A DNA stretch of 21,617 nt from RUG11783 sp964599695. Lineage in GTDB: Bacteria; Bacillota; Clostridia; Oscillospirales; Ruminococcaceae. The notes under the pieces were generated by a model. That model was not told the origin of the DNA and did not search any database. It saw only the letters and a list, made by a program, of their open reading frames with translations. The stretch spans positions 1-21,617 of the forward strand of contig CAZRGP010000037.1 of assembly GCA_964599695.1 (NCBI GenBank), given 5' to 3'. A program made the translations under genes and the position numbers. Positions 14,967 to 21,526 of this stretch are shown piece by piece; within the stretch, counting starts at the first letter, position 1; the number at the start of each line of letters is the position of its first letter.

Positions 14967-15350
14967 ATGGTATTACAAGAATCCGGCGAAATGTATCTGG
15001 AAACGATCCTGATCCTGTCCGAAAACGGAAAAAGTGTCCGCTCCATCGATGTCGCCGAACAAATGCATTTCTCCAAGCCCTCCGTGAGCAGAGCCATGAG
15101 CAAACTCAGGGAAGGCGGCTACATCCTTATGGACAAGACCGGTTACATCACTCTTACAGAAACAGGGAAGTCCGTTGCGGAAATGATCTATGAACGCCAT
15201 GTCGTTTTGTCCGCTTTCTTCAAGAGCATCGGTGTAGATCCTGTCATCGCGGCGAATGATGCCTGCAAGATCGAGCACGCGATCAGTCCGGAAAGCTTCG
15301 AGGCACTGAAGAAGTTTCTCTGTTGTCCGGACACATCCAAGGCAGACTGA
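14967..15350 (+). CDS. DtxR-family iron-dependent repressor, short form without SH3 domain
   Basis: The 127-aa protein has an N-terminal winged helix (about 5-62, recognition region SKPSVSRAMSKLREGGY) and a dimerisation and metal-binding domain (65-120). It lacks the C-terminal SH3-like domain of DtxR and so has MntR-like size. The metal ligands nevertheless look like DtxR: M9, H78, C100, E103 and H104 line up with DtxR M10, H79, C102, E105 and H106, in the segment DACKIEH. MntR has Asp at the first of these positions and Glu instead of Cys. I infer an Fe(II) sensor that represses the divergent feo operon. The ATG has AGGTGA upstream. A terminator follows, so it is monocistronic. Confidence 0.9.
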   Translation: MVLQESGEMYLETILILSENGKSVRSIDVAEQMHFSKPSVSRAMSKLREGGYILMDKTGYITLTETGKSVAEMIYERHVVLSAFFKSIGVDPVIAANDACKIEHAISPESFEALKKFLCCPDTSKAD

Positions 15351-15388
15351 TCACAATTTCAGGCAACCAAGAACATTCACACAAAAAC

Positions 15389-15433
15389 AGACTCTTCGGA
15401 AAAGCAGGAGCTTTTCTGAAGAGTCTTTTCCTT
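15389..15433. terminator. Bidirectional terminator between the DtxR-like gene and mnmA
   Basis: AGACTCTTCGGAAAAG (15389-15404) pairs with CTTTTCTGAAGAGTCT (15411-15426) over 16 bp, with one G-U pair, around a 6-nt loop. TTTTCCTTT follows on the plus strand and TTTTTG on the minus strand, so it can serve both convergent genes. Confidence 0.9.
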
Positions 15434-15439
15434 TCACGC

Positions 15440-16486
15440 TCAGCGAATGATACCGCCGCCCAGTACGATATCACCGTCATAGACAACACAGGATTGGCCC
15501 GGCGTAGGTGCCCTCTGAGGTTCGTCAAAGCGGATCTTTACTTCCCCTTCGGAATCATACAGGATCGTGCACGGCTGCTCTCTGTGCCTGTAACGGATCT
15601 TTGCCGTTCCACGCTTTCCCTCCTCCGCCGCAAAACCCGCGATCCAGTTGAAACCATTTACCTCGACTTCTTCCGTAAACAGGTTCTCATTCTCACAGAG
15701 GACGATGCGATTTGCTTTGGCATCGATTTTCTTTACATACAGAGGGATCTCCGTCGGAAGTCCCAGCCCCCTATGCTGTCCCACTGTGTAATAGATGATG
15801 CCCTTGTGTCTTCCGAGGACTTTCCCGGATTCGTCCACAAAATCACCCGGGACAGGTTCCGATCCCGTGACTTTCCTTATGATATCGGCATACTTTCCGT
15901 CAGCCACGAAACAGATATCCTGGCTGTCCTTTTTGTGCGCGTTGATGAAGCCGTTTTCCTCCGCTATCCTGCGGACCTCCGTCTTATCCAGGTCTCCCAG
16001 AGGGAAGTCAGTATGCGAGAGCTGCTCCTGTGTAAGCGTATACAGGACATAACTCTGATCCTTGTTGGGATCCTTTCCCCTCTTCAGGACAAACCTGCCT
16101 TCCCGTTCTTCCACACGAGCGTAGTGACCGGTAGCGATCCGGTCATACCCCAGTTTTCTTCCTTCCTCATAGAACGCATCGAATTTCAGAAAACGGTTGC
16201 AGACGATACAGGGGTTCGGTGTCTTCCCGTTCAAATACTCCTGAACAAAATCCTGAATAACACGTTCGAGGAACTGTTCACGAAGATCAAACACGTGGAA
16301 ATCCATCCCCAATCTGCGCGCGACAGCTTCAGCGTCCGAGATATCTCTGCGGACACCTTCTGCCATCTCTTCGTCCAGTACATCACGGAGTCTCATGATC
16401 CCGCCTGCGCTTTCACACTTTTCTTTCATCAAAAGCGCAGATACAGCGGAATCAACTCCTCCGCTCATAGCTACCAAAGCTCTCAT
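15440..16486 (-). CDS. mnmA: tRNA-specific 2-thiouridylase MnmA
   Basis: MnmA puts sulfur on U34 of tRNAs for Lys, Glu and Gln, using ATP and persulfide from a cysteine desulfurase. It is 348 aa, a normal length. The PP-loop SGGVDS is at 8-13, the catalytic cysteine C96 in NPCIVCNR, and the persulfide cysteine C192 in DSQDICFV. GHYARVE and GQHRGLG are also seen. The ATG at 16486 gives the family N-terminus MRALVAMSGGVDS; the ribosome binding site is weak (AACAGG close to the ATG). It lies 18 bp after cysK, and linking cysteine supply to tRNA thiolation makes biological sense. No iscS/nifS-type desulfurase is in the window. Confidence 0.96.
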   Translation of the reverse strand: MRALVAMSGGVDSAVSALLMKEKCESAGGIMRLRDVLDEEMAEGVRRDISDAEAVARRLGMDFHVFDLREQFLERVIQDFVQEYLNGKTPNPCIVCNRFLKFDAFYEEGRKLGYDRIATGHYARVEEREGRFVLKRGKDPNKDQSYVLYTLTQEQLSHTDFPLGDLDKTEVRRIAEENGFINAHKKDSQDICFVADGKYADIIRKVTGSEPVPGDFVDESGKVLGRHKGIIYYTVGQHRGLGLPTEIPLYVKKIDAKANRIVLCENENLFTEEVEVNGFNWIAGFAAEEGKRGTAKIRYRHREQPCTILYDSEGEVKIRFDEPQRAPTPGQSCVVYDGDIVLGGGIIR

Positions 16487-16504
16487 CCTGTTCTACCGCG
16501 TTCC

Positions 16505-17431
16505 TTAAGCAAACAATTCTGTCGAAAGATATCTGTCCCCGGTATCCGGAAGCAGTACCACGATCGTCTTTCCTCTGTTCTCGTCACGCAGGGAAAGATC
16601 GATCGCCGCCTTAAGCGCTGCTCCGGAGGATATTCCCGCCAGGAATCCCTCTTTGCCGATCATTCTCCCGTACTCAAACGCTTCTTCATCCTTTACCGTG
16701 ATCACTTCGTCATATACCGATGTATCCAGGATCTCAGGAATAAAACCTGCTCCGATCCCCTGGATCTTATGCGCTCCGCCATGTCCTTCCGAAAGCATAG
16801 GTGAGCCTGCCGGTTCTACTGCAACGACGCGGATCTTCGGATTCTTTTCCTTAAGATACCTTCCGGTTCCTGTCAAAGTGCCGCCTGTGCCCACCGTTGC
16901 CACAAATATATCGATATCGCCGTCGGTATCGTTCCAGATCTCCGGTCCGGTAGATCTGTAGTGCGCATCCGGATTTGCCGGATTTACGAACTGCCCCGCA
17001 ATAAAGCTCTTCGGATATTGTTTCGCCAGTTCCTCCGCCTTATCGATCGCGCCTTGCATCCCTTTCGCTCCATCGGAAAGGACGACCTCAGCGCCGTAGG
17101 CTTTGATCAGAAGCTGACGTTCCACAGACATCGTATCCGGCATCGTCAGTATCAGCCGATATCCTCTGGAAGCTGCCACGGACGCAAGCCCGATACCGGT
17201 ATTACCGCTGGTAGGCTCAATGATCACCGTGTCCTTGTCGACCAGGCCTCTCCTTTCCGCGTCATCCAGCATGGATTTCGCCACCCGGTCCTTCGCGGAT
17301 CCGGCAGGATTCAGGTACTCCAGTTTCGCGATGATCTTTGCTTTCGCTCCTACTGTTTTTTCGATCTGTCTGAGTTCCAGAAGCGGGGTTTTCCCAATCA
17401 GCTGATCCAGTGAAGTATATACTTTTGCCAT
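16505..17431 (-). CDS. cysK: Cysteine synthase (O-acetylserine sulfhydrylase)
   Basis: CysK is the PLP enzyme that makes cysteine from O-acetylserine and sulfide in the cytosol. It is 308 aa. The Schiff-base lysine is K47 in NPAGSAKDR, the substrate loop PTSGNTG is at 73-79, the PLP phosphate loop is GTGGTLTGTGR, and GISSGAAL lies near the C-terminus. The length fits CysK rather than cystathionine beta-synthase, since no CBS domains follow. The ATG has a full AGGAGGA site. It is cotranscribed with mnmA. No cysE is adjacent, and I saw no T-box or SAM-type leader in the 178 bp upstream. Confidence 0.95.
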   Translation of the reverse strand: MAKVYTSLDQLIGKTPLLELRQIEKTVGAKAKIIAKLEYLNPAGSAKDRVAKSMLDDAERRGLVDKDTVIIEPTSGNTGIGLASVAASRGYRLILTMPDTMSVERQLLIKAYGAEVVLSDGAKGMQGAIDKAEELAKQYPKSFIAGQFVNPANPDAHYRSTGPEIWNDTDGDIDIFVATVGTGGTLTGTGRYLKEKNPKIRVVAVEPAGSPMLSEGHGGAHKIQGIGAGFIPEILDTSVYDEVITVKDEEAFEYGRMIGKEGFLAGISSGAALKAAIDLSLRDENRGKTIVVLLPDTGDRYLSTELFA

Positions 17432-17609
17432 GTTTCCTCCTATTAGAAAGGGGCAGAATCATTGTATGCAGCCTCATAATGCATATGCTTTGTGACTCTA
17501 CACAATATTTTTCTTTTGCGTTTTTTGAAAATTGGAATCTTTCCTTATTCCATGGAAAAACTGCTTTTGGTAAGATAATACCATATTAACAATACAAAGG
17601 AGCATCATC
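17432..17609. other. Divergent intergenic region between cysK and xpt
   Basis: An AT-rich promoter region. It contains inverted repeats TGGAAT-N8-ATTCCA (17533-17552) and TGGTA-N6-TACCA (17568-17583), the second around a GATAAT that could be the xpt -10. I looked for a purine riboswitch, the usual control of xpt in Bacillus, and did not find its conserved core. Confidence 0.5.
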
Positions 17610-18191
17610 ATGAAACTTCTCGAAGAACGCATTCAGAAAGAAGGCAAGATCCTCCCCGGAAATATCGTAAAAGTGGACGGTTTTCTCAATCACCGCGTTG
17701 ATGTCAAACTGATGCGCGAGATGGCTAAGGAGTTCGGCCGGCTTTTTAATTTGGAAGGTATTACCGCCGTTTTAACGATCGAGGCATCCGGGATCGCACT
17801 GGCTACTATCTGTGCGGAGGAGTTCGGTGTTCCCATGGTCTTCGCGAAAAAAGCCAAAAGTGACAACATCGAAGGTGGCCTGTATAAGAGCAGCATCTTC
17901 TCTTATACATACAAAAAAGAGGTTACATTGATAATGAGTCAGCAGTGGCTCACTGCAGACGATAAAGTCCTCATCGTCGATGACTTTTTGGCAAATGGTG
18001 AAGCCCTGCGCGGACTGGTCGATATCGTATCTCAATCCGGTGCGGAACTGATTGGGATCGGTGTTGCTGTTGAAAAAGGATTCCAGCCCGGCGGTCAGAA
18101 ACTGAGAGATGCCGGAATGAACCTTCACAGCCTGGCAATAATTGAGGAAGCGAATGAAAACGGTTTTGTTTTCAGAAAACAGGAGGAATAA
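17610..18191 (+). CDS. xpt: Xanthine phosphoribosyltransferase
   Basis: Xpt salvages xanthine, and more weakly guanine, with PRPP to XMP or GMP; it is cytosolic. At 193 aa it matches the B. subtilis enzyme in length. The N-terminus MKLLEERIQKEGKILPGN and the PRPP-binding loop VLIVDDFLANGEAL are characteristic, and the LTIEASGIALA segment is also family-typical. AAAGGAG precedes the ATG. guaA follows 3 bp later, with its AGGAGG site inside the last codons of xpt, so the two form a tight purine operon: Xpt yields XMP and GuaA converts XMP to GMP. Confidence 0.96.
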   Translation: MKLLEERIQKEGKILPGNIVKVDGFLNHRVDVKLMREMAKEFGRLFNLEGITAVLTIEASGIALATICAEEFGVPMVFAKKAKSDNIEGGLYKSSIFSYTYKKEVTLIMSQQWLTADDKVLIVDDFLANGEALRGLVDIVSQSGAELIGIGVAVEKGFQPGGQKLRDAGMNLHSLAIIEEANENGFVFRKQEE

Positions 18192-18194
18192 AGA

Positions 18195-19169
18195 ATGAGC
18201 AACAATGTGCGTCCTGCGTCCCTGAAAAGGATTCAGACAGAGAGTCAGGCCCTCGCTTTTATCGACGAGCAGGTAAAAGAACTGAAAGATCAGATCGGAG
18301 ACGGAAAGGTGCTTCTCGCGCTTTCCGGCGGCGTTGATTCTTCAGTTGTTGCTGCGCTGTTGATCAAAGCTATCGGCAAGCAACTTACCTGTGTCCATGT
18401 GAACCACGGTTTGCTGCGCAAAGGCGAACCGGAGCAGGTCATCGAAGTGTTCCGCAATCAGATGGATGCAAACCTGATCTACGTCGATGCAGTAGACCGT
18501 TTTCTCGATAAACTTGCCGGGGTGACCGACCCCGAGCAAAAAAGGAAAATAATCGGAAAAGAGTTTATCGAAGTTTTCGCGGAAGAAGCTGAGAAACTTG
18601 ACGGCATTAAATTCCTCGGTCAGGGAACGATCTATCCCGATATTCTTGAATCTGATGGAGTAAAAGCCCACCACAACGTCGGTGGACTTCCCGAAGGGCT
18701 TCAGTTCGAACTCGTTGAGCCGGTCAAATTTCTGTACAAAGATGAAGTGCGCGTAGTTGGAAAAGCTCTTGGCCTCCCGGATAACATGGTTTATCGTCAG
18801 CCCTTCCCCGGACCTGGTCTCGGAGTTCGCTGTGTCGGCGCAATCACACGTGACAGGCTGGACGCTCTTCGCGAGGCGGATGCCATAGTAAGAGAAGAGA
18901 TCGGCAAGATGGAAAAAACACCGTGGCAGTATTTTGCCATCATCCCGGACATGCAGTCCACCGGAATTAAGGATGGTAAGCGCTATATGGGATGGTCCGT
19001 CGTCATTCGTGCCGTCAATACGGTGGATGCCGTTACAGCAGAAGCTGTCGTTCTTCCCTGGGATACCCTTCGCACGATTCGTGGCAGAGTGATCGCGGAA
19101 GTACCTGGTGTAAACCGTGTTCTTTGGGACATGACAGATAAGCCTGTTTCCACCATAGAGTGGGAATAG
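18195..19169 (+). CDS. guaA: GMP synthase, ATP-pyrophosphatase and dimerisation domains only (no glutaminase domain)
   Basis: This enzyme aminates XMP to GMP. The 324-aa protein corresponds to the C-terminal two thirds of bacterial GuaA (about 510-525 aa). The PP-loop SGGVDS is at 44-49, followed by FLGQGTIYPDILES, KAHHNVGGLPEG, QPFPGPGLGVR and the intact C-terminus VSTIEWE. The N-terminal glutamine amidotransferase domain, with its Cys-His-Glu triad, is absent, and xpt fills the space upstream, so this is not a truncation at a contig edge. The enzyme either uses free ammonia or pairs with a separate GATase subunit encoded elsewhere, as in Archaea. The 3' end is the likely integration site of the element that follows. 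Confidence 0.95.
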   Translation: MSNNVRPASLKRIQTESQALAFIDEQVKELKDQIGDGKVLLALSGGVDSSVVAALLIKAIGKQLTCVHVNHGLLRKGEPEQVIEVFRNQMDANLIYVDAVDRFLDKLAGVTDPEQKRKIIGKEFIEVFAEEAEKLDGIKFLGQGTIYPDILESDGVKAHHNVGGLPEGLQFELVEPVKFLYKDEVRVVGKALGLPDNMVYRQPFPGPGLGVRCVGAITRDRLDALREADAIVREEIGKMEKTPWQYFAIIPDMQSTGIKDGKRYMGWSVVIRAVNTVDAVTAEAVVLPWDTLRTIRGRVIAEVPGVNRVLWDMTDKPVSTIEWE

Positions 19170-19210
19170 TTGAGTGAATTGCGGAAACCCCTGTATTTAC
19201 TAGGGTTTGC
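19150..19210 (+). mobile_element. Candidate left attachment region of an integrated element at the guaA 3' end
   Basis: The last codons of guaA (ATAGAGTGGGAATAG) run straight into non-host-like DNA. An imperfect hairpin AAACCC-N12-GGGTTT at 19184-19207 follows 14 bp after the stop. The guaA 3' end is a documented insertion hotspot for genomic islands. Without the right end I cannot define the exact core repeat. Confidence 0.55.
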
Positions 19211-19228
19211 GAGCCCTCGAAAGTGAAA

Positions 19229-19247
19229 TTGATAAGATTTTGATAAG
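19229..19247 (+). repeat. Tandem TTGATAAG repeats, possible integrase arm sites
   Basis: TTGATAAG occurs at 19229-19236 and 19240-19247, an 11-bp period that puts both on one DNA face. They are flanked by the inverted repeat AAAGTGA (19220-19226) and TCACTTT (19255-19261). Position just inside the presumed att site fits arm-type sites of a tyrosine recombinase; this is inference. Confidence 0.45.
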
Positions 19248-19284
19248 GTCAAAATCACTTTTTCACTATCGCCCGATAATTAAG

Positions 19285-19329
19285 AAAAGTGTTTTAAATG
19301 TCACTAATTGACTTTAAAACACTTTTTTT
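19285..19329. terminator. Strong bidirectional terminator between guaA and the XRE regulator gene
   Basis: AAAAGTGTTTTAAA (19285-19298) pairs with TTTAAAACACTTTT (19313-19326) over 14 bp. GTCA/TGAC extends the stem inside, and a run of seven T ends it. It can end both xpt-guaA transcripts and the minus-strand regulator transcript. Confidence 0.88.
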
Positions 19330-19361
19330 ATTTGTGTTAAACCCAGTTGTCTCAGTTAAAC

Positions 19362-19922
19362 CTACTTGTTCCGGTTCAGCTCTTTTTTCAGGGATACGTA
19401 TTTTTCCATGTAAGGCGACGGCATCTTGTCCTCTAAGAATGTCTCTTCGACTTCTTTCAGATATTCCTCAGGGAAATTGTACCGCCAAGAATCATACTCT
19501 TCTTTGGTGATCTCCCCGTTCTGCCAGCTCATGTATTTCGTGGCCCATTCAAGAAGACAAGTCTCCACAGCAGGTGTTGTAGAAGCCGGTTTCATATTTG
19601 CTACGCTCGCATCCTTGAAACGCACAACAACATCATTCCCCATGCGCATGACTTCCAGATCGTAGGTGTCTTCAATCGCAAACATCGTATGCATAAAACC
19701 AATACCGGAATAAACATCCGAATCAATCAATGCTCGAGGTGAAATATGAAACACATAAGCAAGTTTTTGGAGCACATCAGGCCGCGGTGTCCTTGCTCCG
19801 GACTCATATTGGTTGATTCTGACCTCTGCAGACACATCTGAGAGCCCAATCATCAACCCAAGTTCTCGCTGTTTTAAATGATTTTTTTGTCTAAAATGAC
19901 GAATTCTGCTGCCAACAGACAT
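19362..19922 (-). CDS. XRE-family (Cro/C1-type) regulator of the integrated element
   Basis: The 186-aa protein starts at the ATG at 19922, preceded by GTGGAGG at 8-bp spacing. A GTG five codons earlier overlaps that site and is rejected. The N-terminus is a Cro/C1 helix-turn-helix (about 5-62: VGSRIRHFRQKNHLKQRELG and YESGARTPRPDVLQKLAYVF). The C-terminal 120 residues match nothing I recognise; they contain WATKYMSWQNGEITKEEYDSW and a charged end. It reads away from the xis-int genes and most likely represses them in the manner of an element immunity repressor. It lacks the Ser-Lys protease pair of LexA/CI repressors, so control by self-cleavage is not supported. Confidence 0.85.
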   Translation of the reverse strand: MSVGSRIRHFRQKNHLKQRELGLMIGLSDVSAEVRINQYESGARTPRPDVLQKLAYVFHISPRALIDSDVYSGIGFMHTMFAIEDTYDLEVMRMGNDVVVRFKDASVANMKPASTTPAVETCLLEWATKYMSWQNGEITKEEYDSWRYNFPEEYLKEVEETFLEDKMPSPYMEKYVSLKKELNRNK

Positions 19923-20050
19923 AAGAATGTCCTCCACGATCTTTTATGCAGATTTATCAGGATTTGCCATCCTTTATCAACCTTGTGCCTATTTTAGCAT
20001 TTCCGTTTAAGCCAGTCAATAGAAATTACCGATTATTGTTTAATTTTCGT

Positions 20051-20062
20051 AACTATTTAGGT
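20051..20062. promoter_or_regulatory. Candidate repressor site upstream of the xis-int promoter
   Basis: AACTATTTAGGT differs by one base from the perfect inverted repeat ACCTA-TT-TAGGT at 20104-20115. The pair flanks the promoter 53 bp apart, suggesting a looping or cooperative operator for the XRE regulator. Confidence 0.5.
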
Positions 20063-20063
20063 A

Positions 20064-20092
20064 TTGACTTAACTATCACTGAATATTATAAT
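20064..20092 (+). promoter_or_regulatory. Strong sigma-A promoter for the xis-int operon
   Basis: TTGACT (20064-20069) and a perfect TATAAT (20087-20092) are separated by 17 bp. The transcript would start near 20099, giving a leader of about 168 nt before the excisionase-like gene. Confidence 0.85.
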
Positions 20093-20103
20093 AGCCAGTA
20101 CTT

Positions 20104-20115
20104 ACCTATTTAGGT
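20104..20115. promoter_or_regulatory. Candidate repressor site at the xis-int transcription start
   Basis: ACCTA-TT-TAGGT is a perfect 5-bp inverted repeat at about +5 to +16 of the predicted transcript. It is the better copy of the pair with 20051-20062. Confidence 0.5.
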
Positions 20116-20120
20116 TTAAG

Positions 20121-20230
20121 TTGTGGGAGGTTTCCACATAGTAAAACCGCCGAAACCCGGGGTGCACAGCCCGGGACGGTATCCTCGCCCGGGCGACTCG
20201 GAAGGCGACTCAGAAAGTATTCCGACACGA
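20121..20230 (+). ncRNA. GC-rich structured leader upstream of the excisionase-like gene
   Basis: Inside AT-rich element DNA this stretch is strikingly GC-rich and repetitive. TGTGG/CCACA forms a first hairpin (20122-20138). CCCGGG occurs three times (20156-20161, 20170-20175 and 20188-20193) and is self-complementary, so any two copies can pair. ACCG/CGGT (20146-20149 and 20177-20180) encloses the first two. The third lies in the palindrome CGCCCGGGCG. GGCGACTCGGAA and GGCGACTCAGAA follow in tandem, and TCGGAA/TTCCGA (20198-20203 and 20220-20225) form a last hairpin. Mutually exclusive pairings suggest an attenuator or other regulatory RNA. I do not recognise a named RNA family. A GTG-started 60-codon frame covers it but lacks a ribosome binding site. 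Confidence 0.5.
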
Positions 20231-20267
20231 AAGAATCATTTGTGCAGAAAAAAGAAAAGGAGAAAAA

Positions 20268-20468
20268 ATGGAAAAAAGATTTATCTACCCAGACGAAATA
20301 GCTGAGATCCTTGGTGTTACAAAAGCCTCCAGCTACAAGTACATCCGCATGCTCAATGAAGAGCTTAAAGCCAAAGGCCTGATCGTCATCCAAGGACGGA
20401 CAGACCGCAACTATTTCATGAAAAGATTCTTCACGGAGGAGAACAATAATGCCAACGTACAAAGATAA
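20268..20468 (+). CDS. Excisionase-like small winged-helix DNA-binding protein
   Basis: The 66-aa protein MEKRFIYPDEIAEILGVTKA... has a MerR/Xis-like helix-turn-helix (residues about 7-30, IAEILGVTKASSYKYIRMLN), followed by GRTDRNYFMKRFF. Small proteins of this kind sit directly upstream of tyrosine integrases in Firmicutes integrative elements and act as recombination directionality factors or activators. AAAAGGAG precedes the ATG. Its 3' end overlaps the integrase start by 20 bp, so the two are translated together. It could instead be a transcriptional activator; function is inferred from size, fold and place. Confidence 0.8.
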   Translation: MEKRFIYPDEIAEILGVTKASSYKYIRMLNEELKAKGLIVIQGRTDRNYFMKRFFTEENNNANVQR

Positions 20469-21525
20469 GAAAAATGGCACATGGTATGTAGTCTGCCAAT
20501 ATACAGACTACAAAGGGGTCTCCAAACAAAAATGCAAACGAGGGTTTGGAACACGCCGGGAAGCAATACAGTGGGAAACGGATTTCTCCCTACAGCAGGA
20601 TGCAAGCATGGACATGAAAATGTCTGATTTCATAGGGATCTACCTTACAGCTATAAAACCTCGCATTAAACAGAGTTCATATGAAATCAAGCAACAGGTG
20701 ATCGATGCACATATTCTGCCGGCATTCGGTAATAAAGCAGTGAATGCCATAACATCCCGGGACGTGCTTCTATGGCAAAATCAGTTGATTACACACCGGG
20801 ACGAAAGAGGAAAAGGCTATTCAAAGAGCTACCTCAAAACCCTGCACAATCAGCTCAGCTGCATATTCAATTATGCGGTGAACAATTACGATCTACGCTC
20901 CAACCCGGCACGCAAGGCGGGAAATATGGGTTCAGAGGATGAAGTAAAGATCGATTTCTGGACTAAGGAAGAGTATGAGAAGTTCAGTTATCAGGCTATG
21001 GACGATCCACTCTCATACTACGCCTTCGAGGTATTGTACTGGACCGGGATCAGAGAAGGAGAACTTCTGGCGCTGACTCCGTCAGACTTCGACTTCGATA
21101 GCGAAACGCTCTCCGTCACGAAGACATATCACCGGATCCATGGTGAAGATGTCATTACCAAGCCGAAAACAAAAAAGAGCGTACGAACAGTCTCTCTCCC
21201 TTCGTTTCTGGCTGAGGAAATTAAAGAATACATCTCTCTTCAGTATCACATCGATCCCAGCGACAGGCTGTTCCCCGTGAGCAAAGACTACCTGCTTCTG
21301 AAAATGAAAAAGTATTCCCAGCTCGCGGGAGTCAAGACGATCCGCATCCATGATCTCCGGCACAGTCACATCAGCCTGCTGATCAATATGGGATTCACGC
21401 CGTTGGCAATTGCAGAACGGGTAGGCCACGAGGCTATTGAGATTACTTACAGATACTCTCACCTATTTCCATCAGTTCAAAAAGAGATGGTAAACAAATT
21501 GCAGGAACAGAAAGGAACCAACTGA
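20449..21525 (+). CDS. int: Tyrosine site-specific integrase
   Basis: The protein inserts and excises the element. It is 358 aa. An N-terminal arm-binding domain (about 1-50, MPTYKDKKNGTWYV) and a SAM-like core-binding domain (about 57-155) precede the catalytic domain. The catalytic residues are R202 (TGIREGELLAL), a Lys near 238-243, H301 and R304 (HDLRHSH), H327 (VGHE) and the nucleophile Y336 (YRYSHLFP); all are present, so it looks functional. GGAGGAG lies upstream of the ATG within the excisionase-like gene. It belongs to the Tn916/phage-type integrase group of Firmicutes. Its distance of about 1.3 kb from the guaA end leaves room for the regulator and switch region. Confidence 0.96.
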   Translation: MPTYKDKKNGTWYVVCQYTDYKGVSKQKCKRGFGTRREAIQWETDFSLQQDASMDMKMSDFIGIYLTAIKPRIKQSSYEIKQQVIDAHILPAFGNKAVNAITSRDVLLWQNQLITHRDERGKGYSKSYLKTLHNQLSCIFNYAVNNYDLRSNPARKAGNMGSEDEVKIDFWTKEEYEKFSYQAMDDPLSYYAFEVLYWTGIREGELLALTPSDFDFDSETLSVTKTYHRIHGEDVITKPKTKKSVRTVSLPSFLAEEIKEYISLQYHIDPSDRLFPVSKDYLLLKMKKYSQLAGVKTIRIHDLRHSHISLLINMGFTPLAIAERVGHEAIEITYRYSHLFPSVQKEMVNKLQEQKGTN

Positions 21526-21526
21526 T

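Larger units (their letters stand above)
19938..20267. other. Control region between the XRE regulator gene and the excisionase-like gene
   Basis: 330 bp without a convincing gene. It contains direct repeats TTTATCA (19953-19959 and 19973-19979) close to the regulator start, a near-consensus rightward promoter, two ACCTATTTAGGT-like sites and a GC-rich leader. It is the regulatory switch of the element. Confidence 0.7.

Noticed and set aside
15323..16804. Long plus-strand open frame of 493 codons opposite mnmA and cysK.
   Set aside because: It begins inside the DtxR-like gene, crosses a terminator and is antisense to conserved genes; no domain is recognisable.
17432..17520. T-box or SAM-type leader in front of cysK.
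   Set aside because: The leader is too short and has no T-box sequence or SAM-riboswitch-like stems.
17480..17609. Purine riboswitch in front of xpt.
   Set aside because: Expected by analogy with Bacillus xpt, but the three-way-junction core and a following terminator hairpin are not seen.
19170..19215. A tRNA gene as the integration target.
   Set aside because: The AAACCC/GGGTTT hairpin alone does not make a cloverleaf and no CCA-end or anticodon arm is seen; the guaA 3' end is the better target.
20123..20305. A 60-codon GTG-started frame across the GC-rich leader.
   Set aside because: There is no ribosome binding site, it overlaps the excisionase-like gene in another frame, and its composition is explained by the repeats and hairpins. 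It is kept open as a refutation of the RNA idea.
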